This document shows positions 42,214-50,405 of a DNA stretch of 64,000 nucleotides, piece by piece. The position numbers and the translations under genes are program-made. The notes beneath the pieces were generated by a model. It was not told where the DNA came from. It ran no database searches and saw nothing but the letters and a program-made list of their open reading frames with translations. The DNA is from Pontibacter burrus (GTDB taxonomy: Bacteria > Bacteroidota > Bacteroidia > Cytophagales > Hymenobacteraceae), in contig NZ_JAAGWD010000006.1 in assembly GCF_010686685.1 (NCBI RefSeq), positions 186,001 through 250,000 on the forward strand, in the 5' to 3' direction. Each line of letters opens with the position of its first letter. Within the stretch, counting starts at the first letter, position 1.

Positions 42214-42921
42214 TTAATCGTACAGGTGACAGATCTTAAATAACTTATCCGAATCAAGGATCGTGATGCTGCTGCCTTTGGTCATGATAATCTGCTCATC
42301 TTTAAACTCCGACAGCAGGCGAATCGTGGTTTCTTTGGCCGTACCAACTATAGATGCAAGGTCTTCGCGGGAAATAGAGATTGTAAACTTATCCTCTCCA
42401 TCTTGCTGCTGGTAAGTTTTCTGCAATAGCAATAGCGCTTCGGCCAGACGTTCACGAACCGGTTTATACGCCATCTGCACAACGCGCTCTTCCGCCTCCC
42501 CCAACGCACGAGAAAACAGCCTCATTAGCCCACTAGAAAAGTCGTTGTTTGTTGCGATCAGCTCCAGGAACTGCGATTTTGGTATAAAGCACACCACGGC
42601 ATCATCTAGGGCTATCGCCGAAGCAGAGTAGTTGCTGTCTGCCATCAGGGCGCGATACCCTACCACATCACCTGGCTTAGCTAAACGTACGATCTGCTCT
42701 TTGCCATCGCTACCCATTTTAGACACCTTTACCTTACCGGAACTCACACAATGCAAGCCGGAGGGGCGGGTGCCTTCATGAAAAATCACTTGCCCTTTTT
42801 TGAATGTAAAGCAAGACTTACTGGCACTTACATCTTCTAACTCATGGCCCTTGCAAGTGCCAAGCAATGAGTACTTGCGGGTCGGACAGCTCTGACAGTC
42901 TGGTGCTGAAAACTTGATCAT
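42214..42921 (-). CDS. FNR/CRP family transcriptional regulator with N-terminal cysteines
   Basis: 235 residues from the ATG at 42921; a GTG at 42957 is an alternative. The N-terminus has DCQSCPTRKYSLLGTC and a further Cys in SKSCFTF, matching the cysteine spacing expected of an oxygen-labile 4Fe-4S FNR-type sensor. cNMP-fold VIFHEGTRPSGLHCVSSGKV and LAKPGDVVGYRALM follow. The C-terminal helix-turn-helix has ISREDLASIVGTAKETTIRL, keeping Glu and Arg at the positions that read TGA half-sites in FNR (E-x-x-x-R). It probably controls the adjacent cbb3 genes through the TGA-N6-TCA dyads. Its own upstream region shows a TAAATGTA element but no dyad pair. Confidence 0.92.
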   Translation of the reverse strand: MIKFSAPDCQSCPTRKYSLLGTCKGHELEDVSASKSCFTFKKGQVIFHEGTRPSGLHCVSSGKVKVSKMGSDGKEQIVRLAKPGDVVGYRALMADSNYSASAIALDDAVVCFIPKSQFLELIATNNDFSSGLMRLFSRALGEAEERVVQMAYKPVRERLAEALLLLQKTYQQQDGEDKFTISISREDLASIVGTAKETTIRLLSEFKDEQIIMTKGSSITILDSDKLFKICHLYD

Positions 42922-43051
42922 AAATTCTGAATAGTGCTGTAAATGTATAACATTCACAACTAATTAATCACAGAAACACGCTTTATTTCATTTTAACTCT
43001 GGAAGCCATCTATGTCCTACCATCACAAAATAGCGGGCTAAACTATAGTTG

Positions 43052-43498
43052 TCAGGTAATTATTCCGGCTTCCGGCGATAATACTGAAAAGGTGTTATCT
43101 GAGTAAACCAAAATCACCTGCTTTAGTTTCTTTTCCGATACTGCTGTGTTTTTTAATGGCGTATCAGAAGCATTATTTATTTGCACTTTTTCTGCATCAA
43201 GCTCTGAAACCAAAGTTTCTGACGGCTTTTCTGAGATGGATTTTCGTGGAACCATAGGTTCTGTCTCGCAGGTCGGTTTTGGTGCTACTGAAATTAGCAT
43301 TTCGCCTTTTCCATGCAGCAGCCAATCAGGGCTTACCTTTTCATTATTTGCTAATATCTTGATTATCACATCCAGACTGGGCTTGTTTCGGCCACTAAGT
43401 ATGTGACTGAGTACAGCACGCGGCACTTCAATTCTATCAGCAAACTGTGAGCTTGATTGCCCCAAATGCTCCATAAGTTCCCTGATCCTGTCTACCAT
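43052..43498 (-). CDS. XRE-family helix-turn-helix regulator
   Basis: 148 residues from the ATG at 43498 (MVDRIRELMEHLGQSSSQFA). The frame runs further upstream but reads as non-family sequence across operator-like DNA. The HTH_3 fold covers about 1-65: SSSQFADRIEVPRAVLSHIL then SGRNKPSLDVIIKILANNEK and SPDWLLHGKGEML. The remaining 80 residues are a low-complexity linker and a short hydrophobic end (QVILVYSDNTFSVLSPE). Targets unknown. Palindromic sites immediately upstream suggest autoregulation. Cytophagales carry many such regulators. Confidence 0.85.
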   Translation of the reverse strand: MVDRIRELMEHLGQSSSQFADRIEVPRAVLSHILSGRNKPSLDVIIKILANNEKVSPDWLLHGKGEMLISVAPKPTCETEPMVPRKSISEKPSETLVSELDAEKVQINNASDTPLKNTAVSEKKLKQVILVYSDNTFSVLSPEAGIIT

Positions 43499-43517
43499 AT
43501 TAGCGGGTTTGTTATAG

Positions 43518-43529
43518 TTACAAATGTAA
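43518..43529. promoter_or_regulatory. operator-like palindrome TTACAAATGTAA before the XRE gene
   Basis: Inverted repeat TTACA-AA-TGTAA, 19 bp before the ATG at 43498. It contains TACATTTG on the minus strand (plus 43521-43528), a full -7 consensus, so a protein bound here would cover the promoter. Related copies lie at 43666-43689. Confidence 0.5.
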
Positions 43530-43665
43530 TAAACCATACCAATTAACCAAACTTCGAGAAGTAAACAGCAGTAATAAACGACATAAAAACGCTTTAAACA
43601 CAACACCACTAATACCTAATCTACAACCAGTTACATCGTCGATAACCTTATCAATACTATGTAAT

Positions 43666-43689
43666 TTACATTTGTATATACATTTGTAA
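43666..43689. repeat. tandem 12-bp operator-like repeat
   Basis: TTACATTTGTAT directly followed by ATACATTTGTAA, each a near-palindrome of the TTACA-N2-TGTAA type seen at 43518-43529. Each unit also contains TACATTTG, a -7-type element on the plus strand, so tandem promoters are an alternative reading. Confidence 0.6.
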
Positions 43690-43833
43690 ATTCAATGGTT
43701 ATGGGTATCAAATGTTATGATTTGACTTAGAGTAACTAGATTATAGTTCAGGTGGAGAAGCTAACTATGTGATGCTCAATATTTATTAGAAATTTACACA
43801 CCATGTCATAATGACACACTGAAAATGCCCCTA

Positions 43834-43857
43834 TGTGGATAAACCGAGTTATCCACA
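43834..43857. promoter_or_regulatory. inverted pair of perfect DnaA-box consensus sequences
   Basis: TGTGGATAA (43834-43842), a 6-bp spacer ACCGAG, then TTATCCACA (43849-43857). Both match the TTATCCACA consensus without mismatch. Set in AT-rich DNA between a regulator gene and a terminator. Confidence 0.7.
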
Positions 43858-44039
43858 AATCGGTAAAAAGCTAATTTGTAATAGCTTAACTACGTTTATC
43901 GCATCTATACTTCACTGCCAAGTATACACCCACAGATGTAATAAAAGCTCCATATATCAACCAAATACCTTATACACTCAACCAACTAAACATCGACTAT
44001 AATTTTATCAAGATAAGGCGCAGACACTCATAAAAGCAA

Positions 44040-44071
44040 AACGCCGCTACTCAATAAAGAGTAGCGGCGTT
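44040..44071 (-). terminator. intrinsic terminator after the cupredoxin gene
   Basis: Perfect 13-bp stem AACGCCGCTACTC (44040-44052 region) with GAGTAGCGGCGTT (44059-44071), loop AATAAA, and a T-rich tail on the minus strand. Ends the L,D-transpeptidase-cupredoxin transcript. Confidence 0.88.
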
Positions 44072-44089
44072 CGCTCTGATGTTAAATGC

Positions 44090-44626
44090 TTACCTTGTTT
44101 CTTTCACAATGAGTACACCCCGCATCTTTTTCCAGTGGTCGGGATACGTGCACACGAAACTATACTCCCCTGGCGGCGGCGCTTTAAACTCGTGGTGTAC
44201 TGTTTGCCCTGGTAAAGCGAGCGGTGTTCCAGTAAGTACAAGTTCACTGTCTGGGATGTAATTGCCCGGAGATGCTACCTCTGCTCCTGCTAAGGCTACT
44301 TCCTTATACTTATCTTTTACCGTAACCACAAAGTTATGAATCATGGTCAGTTCCGTACCTTCGTTTATCAGCGTTAACGAAACAAGTGCATCCGCCGGAA
44401 CTACCAGTGTATCCTGGTCGTAGTGTATTTCTTCCTGGTTATTGCCAATAGCGCGCAGCGTTAGCTCAACTACCGGCTGTAAGGTTGTATCGGCCTCAAC
44501 TGCTATAGTTGCTGCTGTATCTGTCATAGCTTGCTCAGTTAGCGGCTCAGAATCGGGTGTACCTGTGTTGCAGGAAGTCAGACCCAAGACAGAAACAAAT
44601 AGCGCTATCAATCCGGATAGTTTCAT
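44090..44626 (-). CDS. cupredoxin (type I copper, azurin/auracyanin-like) lipoprotein
   Basis: 178 residues. Lipobox LGLTSC (Cys near 19). A threonine/glutamate-rich linker leads to a cupredoxin fold. The copper ligands are visible as His in TMIHNFVVTV near 101 and the C-terminal set SFVCTYPDHWKKMRG (Cys-x4-His-x3-Met), which is the azurin/auracyanin arrangement. It is therefore probably a periplasm-facing electron carrier anchored to a membrane, perhaps donating to a terminal oxidase such as the nearby cbb3. Lies 12 bp after the L,D-transpeptidase gene, likely the same transcript. Confidence 0.88.
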   Translation of the reverse strand: MKLSGLIALFVSVLGLTSCNTGTPDSEPLTEQAMTDTAATIAVEADTTLQPVVELTLRAIGNNQEEIHYDQDTLVVPADALVSLTLINEGTELTMIHNFVVTVKDKYKEVALAGAEVASPGNYIPDSELVLTGTPLALPGQTVHHEFKAPPPGEYSFVCTYPDHWKKMRGVLIVKETR

Positions 44627-44638
44627 ACAGCACCTATT

Positions 44639-46378
44639 TTACCCGAAGAACTCATTTGCCAGTTTCTTGTCGTGCCCATAGATATCGTCGCGGAAGTGAA
44701 CATTTCCCTCGTCATCCACCCAGCTGGTAAAATACACCAGGTATACCTGTATCTTTTTAGGTAGCGTTATCCAGGTTTCTTCGCCGCCAGCAATTGTCTC
44801 ATTTATGCGCTGATCCGTCCACTCCGGCATATCTTTAAGTACGTATTTTGCAAGGTCAAGGGGTTTTTCAAGGCGAACACAGCCGTGGCTGAACCCTCGC
44901 TCTGTCTGGCTGAAAAGAGCATCGGCAGGAGTATCGTGCAGGTATACATTATACTCGTTCGGGAACAGGAATTTAACATCGCCAAGCGAGTTTTTTGCCC
45001 CCGGTCGCTGGCGCACCATGTATTGGAAATTCTTCTGCGTAACGCTTGCCCAGTCAATATCGGAAGCAGAAATTGGCTTTGGATTGCGCTCTTTAGTCAC
45101 GATCTCCATGTTATTACGATCGAGGTAGCCTGGATCCCGAAGCATGGCCGGTTTAATTTCGCCTTCTACAATGCTGTTCGGCACGTTCCAGTAAGGCGCT
45201 AGCACCACGTATTCCATCTTATCGCTAAAAATAGGGGTCGAGTTCAGCTCTTTCCCAACTATCACGCGCATTTCGTACACCTTTTTGTACTCTCTTTCAG
45301 CTTCCGGATCGTTGTCCGGGTCCTCGTAGATGTATAGTTTATATTCCGGGATATTTACCCAGATATATTTCTGATCAAGGCTTTTAGGCACCAGGCGCTT
45401 CGGTATCCAGCGCCAGCGCTCCATGTTCATCATGATCTGCTGAATGCGATCGTCTACTGATACGTTCATCATGCGCAGGGTATTCCCTCCTACTTTACCG
45501 TCTTGGTCCAGACCGTGCAGCAACTGAAACTTTTTAACCTGAGCCACCAGCCCATCATCAAAAACACGCATTTTAGCATCCTTTAAGTTGAGCGGTTGTT
45601 CCGGGTTCAGGCGTTTGCGCAGCTGTATTACAACCTGGCCTGTGTCGCCTTTCTGCAGCATTTTCTTATTTGCAAGCTCTATTTTATGCCAGCCACCTGC
45701 ATCCTGTAGTTTACGGTACCTTTGCAACACATCGCGCAGGTCTGTGTAACCTTTGTGCAGAGCCTCAAATTCGTAGTAAGGATAAGTGCTTTCCCGCTCC
45801 TGTAGTATTGTTTGCAGGGCCTTATTAAGCTTTATTTTGTTGCGCTTAACGTTCCAGTCAATAGAGCCAACCTCTGCCGGATTTACCCGCCCGCGGTAGA
45901 AGTCTGAAGCATAGTTAAAGTAAGATGCTGTTAAGGCCACATCAATCTCTTCCTGCAGCTTTAAACGGGCAGAATCACGACCACGCATATCGTCATAGCG
46001 TTTGATCATGTTTTTCAGATCCACAATTTGGTATTTCTTTGGATCGAGCCCCTCGCGCTTTGAGTCGTCTATAGTTGTCAGAAACTTTTCAGCTTCGGGT
46101 ACGATCTTATTGTCCCGGAACCAGGCGAGCTCATAGTCTCGGTCGCCATAGAAAAGGTACATCAGATCAGCATGTTGCTTAAAGGCTGCTTTATCACTGA
46201 TATAGTTTCTGATGAAAAGGCTATCGGTTGTGGTTTGCGGAAGGGCACTTATGCCAAGTATATCACCTATTTTTTTATCTCCATCGTCTTTTTTGTTCTT
46301 GTTGCAGCCTGTAAAGGCAAGCAGCATAAACAAAGCAGCCAGGCTAAGAATTGTTCTTTTATAAATACAAGGGTTCAT
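44639..46378 (-). CDS. L,D-transpeptidase (YcbB/LdtD-type) lipoprotein
   Basis: 579 residues. Lipobox LLAFTGC (Cys near 25). Large N-terminal scaffold domain, a peptidoglycan-binding unit (GQVVIQLRKRLNPEQ and VKKFQLLHGLDQDGKVGGNT near 245-310), then the YkuD catalytic domain with RVIVGKELNSTPIFSDKMEY and active-site SHGCVRLEKPLDLAKYVL near 510. The Cys of HGCVR forms the acyl-enzyme in 3-3 peptidoglycan cross-linking. The length fits the YcbB class. A CTATAG motif lies in frame (TTIDDS). Confidence 0.94.
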   Translation of the reverse strand: MNPCIYKRTILSLAALFMLLAFTGCNKNKKDDGDKKIGDILGISALPQTTTDSLFIRNYISDKAAFKQHADLMYLFYGDRDYELAWFRDNKIVPEAEKFLTTIDDSKREGLDPKKYQIVDLKNMIKRYDDMRGRDSARLKLQEEIDVALTASYFNYASDFYRGRVNPAEVGSIDWNVKRNKIKLNKALQTILQERESTYPYYEFEALHKGYTDLRDVLQRYRKLQDAGGWHKIELANKKMLQKGDTGQVVIQLRKRLNPEQPLNLKDAKMRVFDDGLVAQVKKFQLLHGLDQDGKVGGNTLRMMNVSVDDRIQQIMMNMERWRWIPKRLVPKSLDQKYIWVNIPEYKLYIYEDPDNDPEAEREYKKVYEMRVIVGKELNSTPIFSDKMEYVVLAPYWNVPNSIVEGEIKPAMLRDPGYLDRNNMEIVTKERNPKPISASDIDWASVTQKNFQYMVRQRPGAKNSLGDVKFLFPNEYNVYLHDTPADALFSQTERGFSHGCVRLEKPLDLAKYVLKDMPEWTDQRINETIAGGEETWITLPKKIQVYLVYFTSWVDDEGNVHFRDDIYGHDKKLANEFFG

Positions 46379-46653
46379 GTGTCTTTGATTAGGTGCAACG
46401 TTATAGTGTTTCTAAACTATAGTTCAACAACTATCATGTTATAATACAATTTAAAACACTGCATTTGCATGTTATAAGATGATTTAGCTTTATGTACTCC
46501 AACTTTAATTAAAAAGTTATTGCCTAAACTATAGTTTGCACCAGAGTTAAAATGCTGGATATAGAATGGGTTTGCAGGGCAAGGATGGGTTTCAAGGCAG
46601 TTTTTCAGGTTAGCCGGAAATGACTAACTTACACAGGAATCTAACCTTTACGT

Positions 46654-48552
46654 ATGAAGCCTTATCAGCAGTATTTATTGGGTTTAGGATTGGCCGGAAG
46701 CCTTTGCCTGCCCGCATGCACAACACAAACCAACACCAACACCGAAACTATGACCACAGCACAACAGGCACAAAACCAGATTTCAGAGGATGTGCACAGC
46801 TATGCCGAACCTACCAAAGCAGTAGCCCGCCACCTTGACCTGGATATCGCTGTTAATTTTGATACAAAAACCTTAAGCGGCACCGCGAGCTACGATATTG
46901 AGAACCTGGCTAAAGGCAACGAAATCATTTTTGACACACGCGGCCTGCAGATTGAAAAAGTATACCTGGGCGACAAACAGGAAGAAACCACTTTCCGCCT
47001 GGGCGAGAGCGATAAATACCTGGGCCAGCCCCTGCACATAACTATAAAACCGGAAACAAAGCGTGTAACTATAGTTTATAAAACGTCTCCGGATGCGGCG
47101 GCTCTGCAATGGCTGAACCCACAGCAGACAGCCGGCAAAAAGCACCCGTTCCTGTTCACGCAGTCGCAGGCTATCCTGGCCCGCACCTGGATTCCGATTC
47201 AGGACAGCCCGGGCATACGCATCACATACAGCGCCAAAGTACAGGTACCTAAAGAGTTGCTTGCCGTTATGAGCGCTGAAAACCCGATAGAGAAGAATGC
47301 TACTGGCAACTATAGCTTTGAAATGAAACAACCGATCCCCTCTTACCTGATGGCGCTTTCGGTTGGCGACCTGGTATTTAGTAAAGTTGGGGCGCAAACG
47401 GGTATCTACGCTGAACCGGCAACTATAAAAGCTGCTGCTTACGAGTTTGCCGAGATGGACAAAATGCTGGTGGCCGCCGAGAAACTATACGGCAAATACC
47501 GTTGGGACCGCTACGACCTGCTCGTGCTTCCGCCTTCGTTCCCGTTTGGCGGCATGGAGAACCCACGCCTTACTTTCGTAACGCCTACTGTGCTGGCTAA
47601 AGACCGATCGCTTACCAGCCTGATTGCGCACGAACTGGCGCACAGCTGGAGTGGTAACCTGGTAACCAACGCTACCTGGGATGATTTCTGGCTGAACGAA
47701 GGCTTTACCGTATACTTCGAGCGCCGCATTATGGAAGAACTATACGGCAAATCGTATGCTGATATGCTGAATGTGCTGGGCTACCAGGATCTGCAGAATA
47801 CCCTGAAAGAACTGGGCGAGACAAGCGAGGACACCCGCCTGAAGCTTGACCTGGAAGGCCGTGACCCGGATGAAGGTCTAACCGATATAGCTTACGAGAA
47901 AGGCAATTTCTTTTTACAGAACATTGAGCAGGCCGTTGGTCGTCAGAAGTTTGATGCGTTCCTGAACAAGTACTTTAATACTTTTGCCTTCCAGACTACC
48001 AACACAGACAAGTTTCTAGAGTTTTTGAGAACAGAGCTGATAAAAGGCGACGAAGCACTGGCTGAGAAGATAAACATCGAAGGTTGGGTATTTTCGCCAG
48101 GTTTGCCACAGGATCATGTAGTACCAACCTCAGAGCGCTTTACGAAAGTAGAAGAAAGCTACCAGGCCTGGAAAAATGGCAAACCCGCCGCACAACTCAA
48201 CACAAAGGATTGGTCGAGCCACGAGTGGCTGCACTTTATACGCATGTTGCCTGAGCAAATGAGCCAACAGCAGTTGCAGGACCTGGACAAAGCCTTTAAC
48301 CTGACCAACTCAGGTAACTCTGAAGTGCTGGCTGCCTGGTTCATCCATACCATCCGGAACAACTATACCACGGCAGACAAGGCTTTAGAAACATTCCTGA
48401 CCAATGTAGGCCGTCGTAAGTTCCTGGTACCAATTTACAAAGCGCTGGCTGCCACACCAGAAGGCAAAAAGAAAGCGCTGGCCATTTATGCCAAAGCAAG
48501 ACCGAATTACCACGCTGTTTCTACTGTAACGCTGGATGAAATGCTGAAATAG
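46654..48552 (+). CDS. M1 family zinc aminopeptidase (leukotriene-A4-hydrolase-like) lipoprotein
   Basis: 632 residues. Signal peptide with lipobox CLPAC (Cys near 23). Beta-sandwich N-domain, then substrate loop FGGMENPRLTFV near 297-308 (GxMEN exopeptidase motif) and zinc site HELAHSW near 328 with the third ligand in LNEGFTVYFERR (HExxH-x18-E). The C-terminal helical domain (about 460-632) resembles LTA4 hydrolase, as in the cold-active Colwellia aminopeptidase. Removes N-terminal amino acids from peptides, probably in the periplasm. Several in-frame CTATAG motifs. Followed by a bidirectional terminator. Confidence 0.94.
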   Translation: MKPYQQYLLGLGLAGSLCLPACTTQTNTNTETMTTAQQAQNQISEDVHSYAEPTKAVARHLDLDIAVNFDTKTLSGTASYDIENLAKGNEIIFDTRGLQIEKVYLGDKQEETTFRLGESDKYLGQPLHITIKPETKRVTIVYKTSPDAAALQWLNPQQTAGKKHPFLFTQSQAILARTWIPIQDSPGIRITYSAKVQVPKELLAVMSAENPIEKNATGNYSFEMKQPIPSYLMALSVGDLVFSKVGAQTGIYAEPATIKAAAYEFAEMDKMLVAAEKLYGKYRWDRYDLLVLPPSFPFGGMENPRLTFVTPTVLAKDRSLTSLIAHELAHSWSGNLVTNATWDDFWLNEGFTVYFERRIMEELYGKSYADMLNVLGYQDLQNTLKELGETSEDTRLKLDLEGRDPDEGLTDIAYEKGNFFLQNIEQAVGRQKFDAFLNKYFNTFAFQTTNTDKFLEFLRTELIKGDEALAEKINIEGWVFSPGLPQDHVVPTSERFTKVEESYQAWKNGKPAAQLNTKDWSSHEWLHFIRMLPEQMSQQQLQDLDKAFNLTNSGNSEVLAAWFIHTIRNNYTTADKALETFLTNVGRRKFLVPIYKALAATPEGKKKALAIYAKARPNYHAVSTVTLDEMLK

Positions 48553-48587
48553 AAACTATAAACTATAGCAATTATAACTATAAAAAG

Positions 48588-48616
48588 AGAAGCCCAACCG
48601 TATTGGTTGGGCTTCT
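48588..48616. terminator. bidirectional terminator between M1 peptidase and DUF892 genes
   Basis: Perfect 12-bp stem AGAAGCCCAACC (48588-48599) with GGTTGGGCTTCT (48605-48616), 5-nt loop, T-rich tail on one side and A-run on the other. Serves the two convergent genes. Confidence 0.88.
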
Positions 48617-48690
48617 TTATGTGTACTCTGTAGCTTTCTTACCTGCTTGGGGAGCCAGGCGAAACGACAGAGTTTGTGCTTTTAAACTTT

Positions 48691-49182
48691 TTAGCGCTCA
48701 GCTTTCAGGTTTACAGCCTGCTCTGCAATCATGGAAAGTTTCTGGTCTGTCTGTTTTTCTTCATCCAGTGTTATACCCAGTTGCTTCACTACATCATTCA
48801 GGCCGAGTTGCTTGGCATACGTACAAACTGTGCCATAAGCTGCAATCTCATAATGTTCTACACGCTGTGCGCAGGCAATAAGGGCAGCATCCATTACACT
48901 TTCATCGGCACGTTCGCTCATCATCGACTCGCACTCCTTAATAATGCCTTCCATTGCTTTGCAGTGCTCTGAGGTGGCTTTCTTACCTAACATCTTAAAT
49001 ACATCATCCAGACGTTTAATCTGCTGCTCGGTCACTTTCAGGTGTTCCTCAAAAGCAGCCTTCAGCTGGTTTGAGGATGCGGCCTTGATCATTTTAGGCA
49101 AAGCCTTTGTGATCTGGTGTTCGGCACTGTAAATGTCCTTCAGTTCATGGATCATCAGATCCTCTAAGTTGTTTAATTTCAT
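48691..49182 (-). CDS. DUF892 (YciE/YciF-type) ferritin-like protein
   Basis: 163 residues. Starts MKLNNLEDLMIHELKDIYSA and continues EHQITKALPKMIKAA. The paired acidic/His residues (HELKDIY..EHQ near 13-23, E-x2-H further on, EHYEIAAYGT near 109) fit the four-helix ferritin-like fold of the YciF family. Members are induced by osmotic or general stress; a ferroxidase-like role is proposed but not firm. Convergent with the M1 peptidase and followed upstream by a long gene-free stretch. Confidence 0.9.
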   Translation of the reverse strand: MKLNNLEDLMIHELKDIYSAEHQITKALPKMIKAASSNQLKAAFEEHLKVTEQQIKRLDDVFKMLGKKATSEHCKAMEGIIKECESMMSERADESVMDAALIACAQRVEHYEIAAYGTVCTYAKQLGLNDVVKQLGITLDEEKQTDQKLSMIAEQAVNLKAER

Positions 49183-49511
49183 AGCTTGGAAAGGTTTAGC
49201 GTCTTACATTGCCCGACAGCGGGCTTGTGGACTTACTATACGTGCCCTCAAGGCAAGGGTTAAGCTATATTTGTAATTTTCTTAAACAAAACACTGCTTT
49301 AAAAGCATACAAAAGGCTAAATATATAATTATACTAATTTTCAAGAATCTTATACCGGATAGTCTCCTTTTATGAAAAGGCGCACATTTAGCAGCTGTTT
49401 TGCAACGAAAAATTTCAGAAACTGTTAGATTTATAGTTACCTGCAGCAGGCAAGCTTGCTGACTGCAGAATTAGTCATTTAAAGTACCATAAACCGAATA
49501 AACTTTTACCT
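49183..49511. other. 329-bp intergenic region, nothing recognised
   Basis: AT-rich sequence between the divergent DUF892 and cyanophycinase genes. No coding region, hairpin terminator or RNA gene is apparent. It must hold both promoters, but no full TAnnTTTG element with good spacing was found. Confidence 0.5.
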
Positions 49512-50405
49512 GTGAAGAAACCAAAAGGAAAGCTGATAGCAGTTGGCGGAAACGAAGACAAAGGAACTTACCCTAACCCAAAGTCTAAAAAGAAATATTA
49601 CCTCGATTTTTTTGAGTTGGGCATCTTAAAGAGATTTTTACAGGAGATACCGGCCAGGCAGCCTCAGATCGAAGTTATTACTACTGCATCACTTATTCCT
49701 GAAGAAGTTGGCGAGCGTTACCTGAGCGCATTCAGTATTCTGGGTACTGAGAACGTTCGGCTGATGCACATAAAAAATGAAGAAGATGCGCTAAAGCCGG
49801 AGTATGTGGAACGCCTGCGGAACGCTGATGGCATTATGATGAGTGGAGGCAACCAGTCGCGGTTAACCCAGATATTTGGCGGCACAGAGTTCCTGGATAT
49901 AATGAAAAGACGTTACCAGGAAGAGGAGTTTGTGATTGCCGGCACCAGTGCAGGTGCTATGGCCATGTCCCAGATCATGATCAAAGGAGGCAGCGCGCCC
50001 GAATCGTTGTTGCGCGGCTCTGTAAAAATGTCGCATGGCTTAGGTTTGATAGACGGTGTTATAATCGACTCGCATTTTGTTGTGCGTGGCCGTTTTGGAA
50101 GGCTGATAGAAGCTGTAGTTACACACCCAAAAACGATAGGCATAGGCCTGGGCGAAGATACCGGCGTACTGATTACCGAAGGCGACCTGATTGAAACGAT
50201 AGGCTCGAACTTAGTAGTTATAGTTGATGGCCATAGCGTGGGCTACACCAACGTACACGATGTACCGGTAGGACGCCCCATCTCTATTGAAAACGTAATG
50301 ATGCATGTACTTGCCAAAGGCAATGTTTACAACATGGACACCAGAGAGTTCTTTAAAGACGAAGCAACCCAGAAACAAATGATGATGCAGGTTACGCAGC
50401 GTTAA
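49512..50405 (+). CDS. cphB: cyanophycinase (peptidase S51)
   Basis: 297 residues from a GTG at 49512 (reads (M)KKPKGKLIAVGGNEDKGT). The nucleophile elbow GTSAGAMAMS, with catalytic Ser near 146, is preceded by GIMMSGGNQSRLTQIFGGT near 112 and followed by HGLGLIDGVIIDSHFVVRGR near 176-195, all CphB landmarks. The enzyme cuts multi-L-arginyl-poly-L-aspartate (cyanophycin) to beta-Asp-Arg dipeptides. Its partner reaction is encoded by the convergent, 4-bp-overlapping isoaspartyl peptidase. No cyanophycin synthetase gene is in the window. Confidence 0.93.
   Translation: MKKPKGKLIAVGGNEDKGTYPNPKSKKKYYLDFFELGILKRFLQEIPARQPQIEVITTASLIPEEVGERYLSAFSILGTENVRLMHIKNEEDALKPEYVERLRNADGIMMSGGNQSRLTQIFGGTEFLDIMKRRYQEEEFVIAGTSAGAMAMSQIMIKGGSAPESLLRGSVKMSHGLGLIDGVIIDSHFVVRGRFGRLIEAVVTHPKTIGIGLGEDTGVLITEGDLIETIGSNLVVIVDGHSVGYTNVHDVPVGRPISIENVMMHVLAKGNVYNMDTREFFKDEATQKQMMMQVTQR

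Larger units (their letters stand above)
43499..44089. other. 591-bp AT-rich intergenic region with DnaA boxes and palindromes
   Basis: No gene seen. It contains a 12-bp operator-like palindrome and its tandem relatives, palindrome TGTCATAATGACA at 43804-43816, inverted DnaA boxes (43834-43857), the dyad AAGCTA-N8-TAGCTT at 43868-43887, and looser DnaA-like words such as TTATACACT near 43970. A terminator sits at its right end. Candidate replication-origin or dense regulatory region. Confidence 0.6.

Noticed and set aside
42921-43050. FNR autoregulation site upstream of the regulator gene
   Set aside because: A TAAATGTA element is present at 42940-42947, but no TGA-N6-TCA dyad lies at the required offset.
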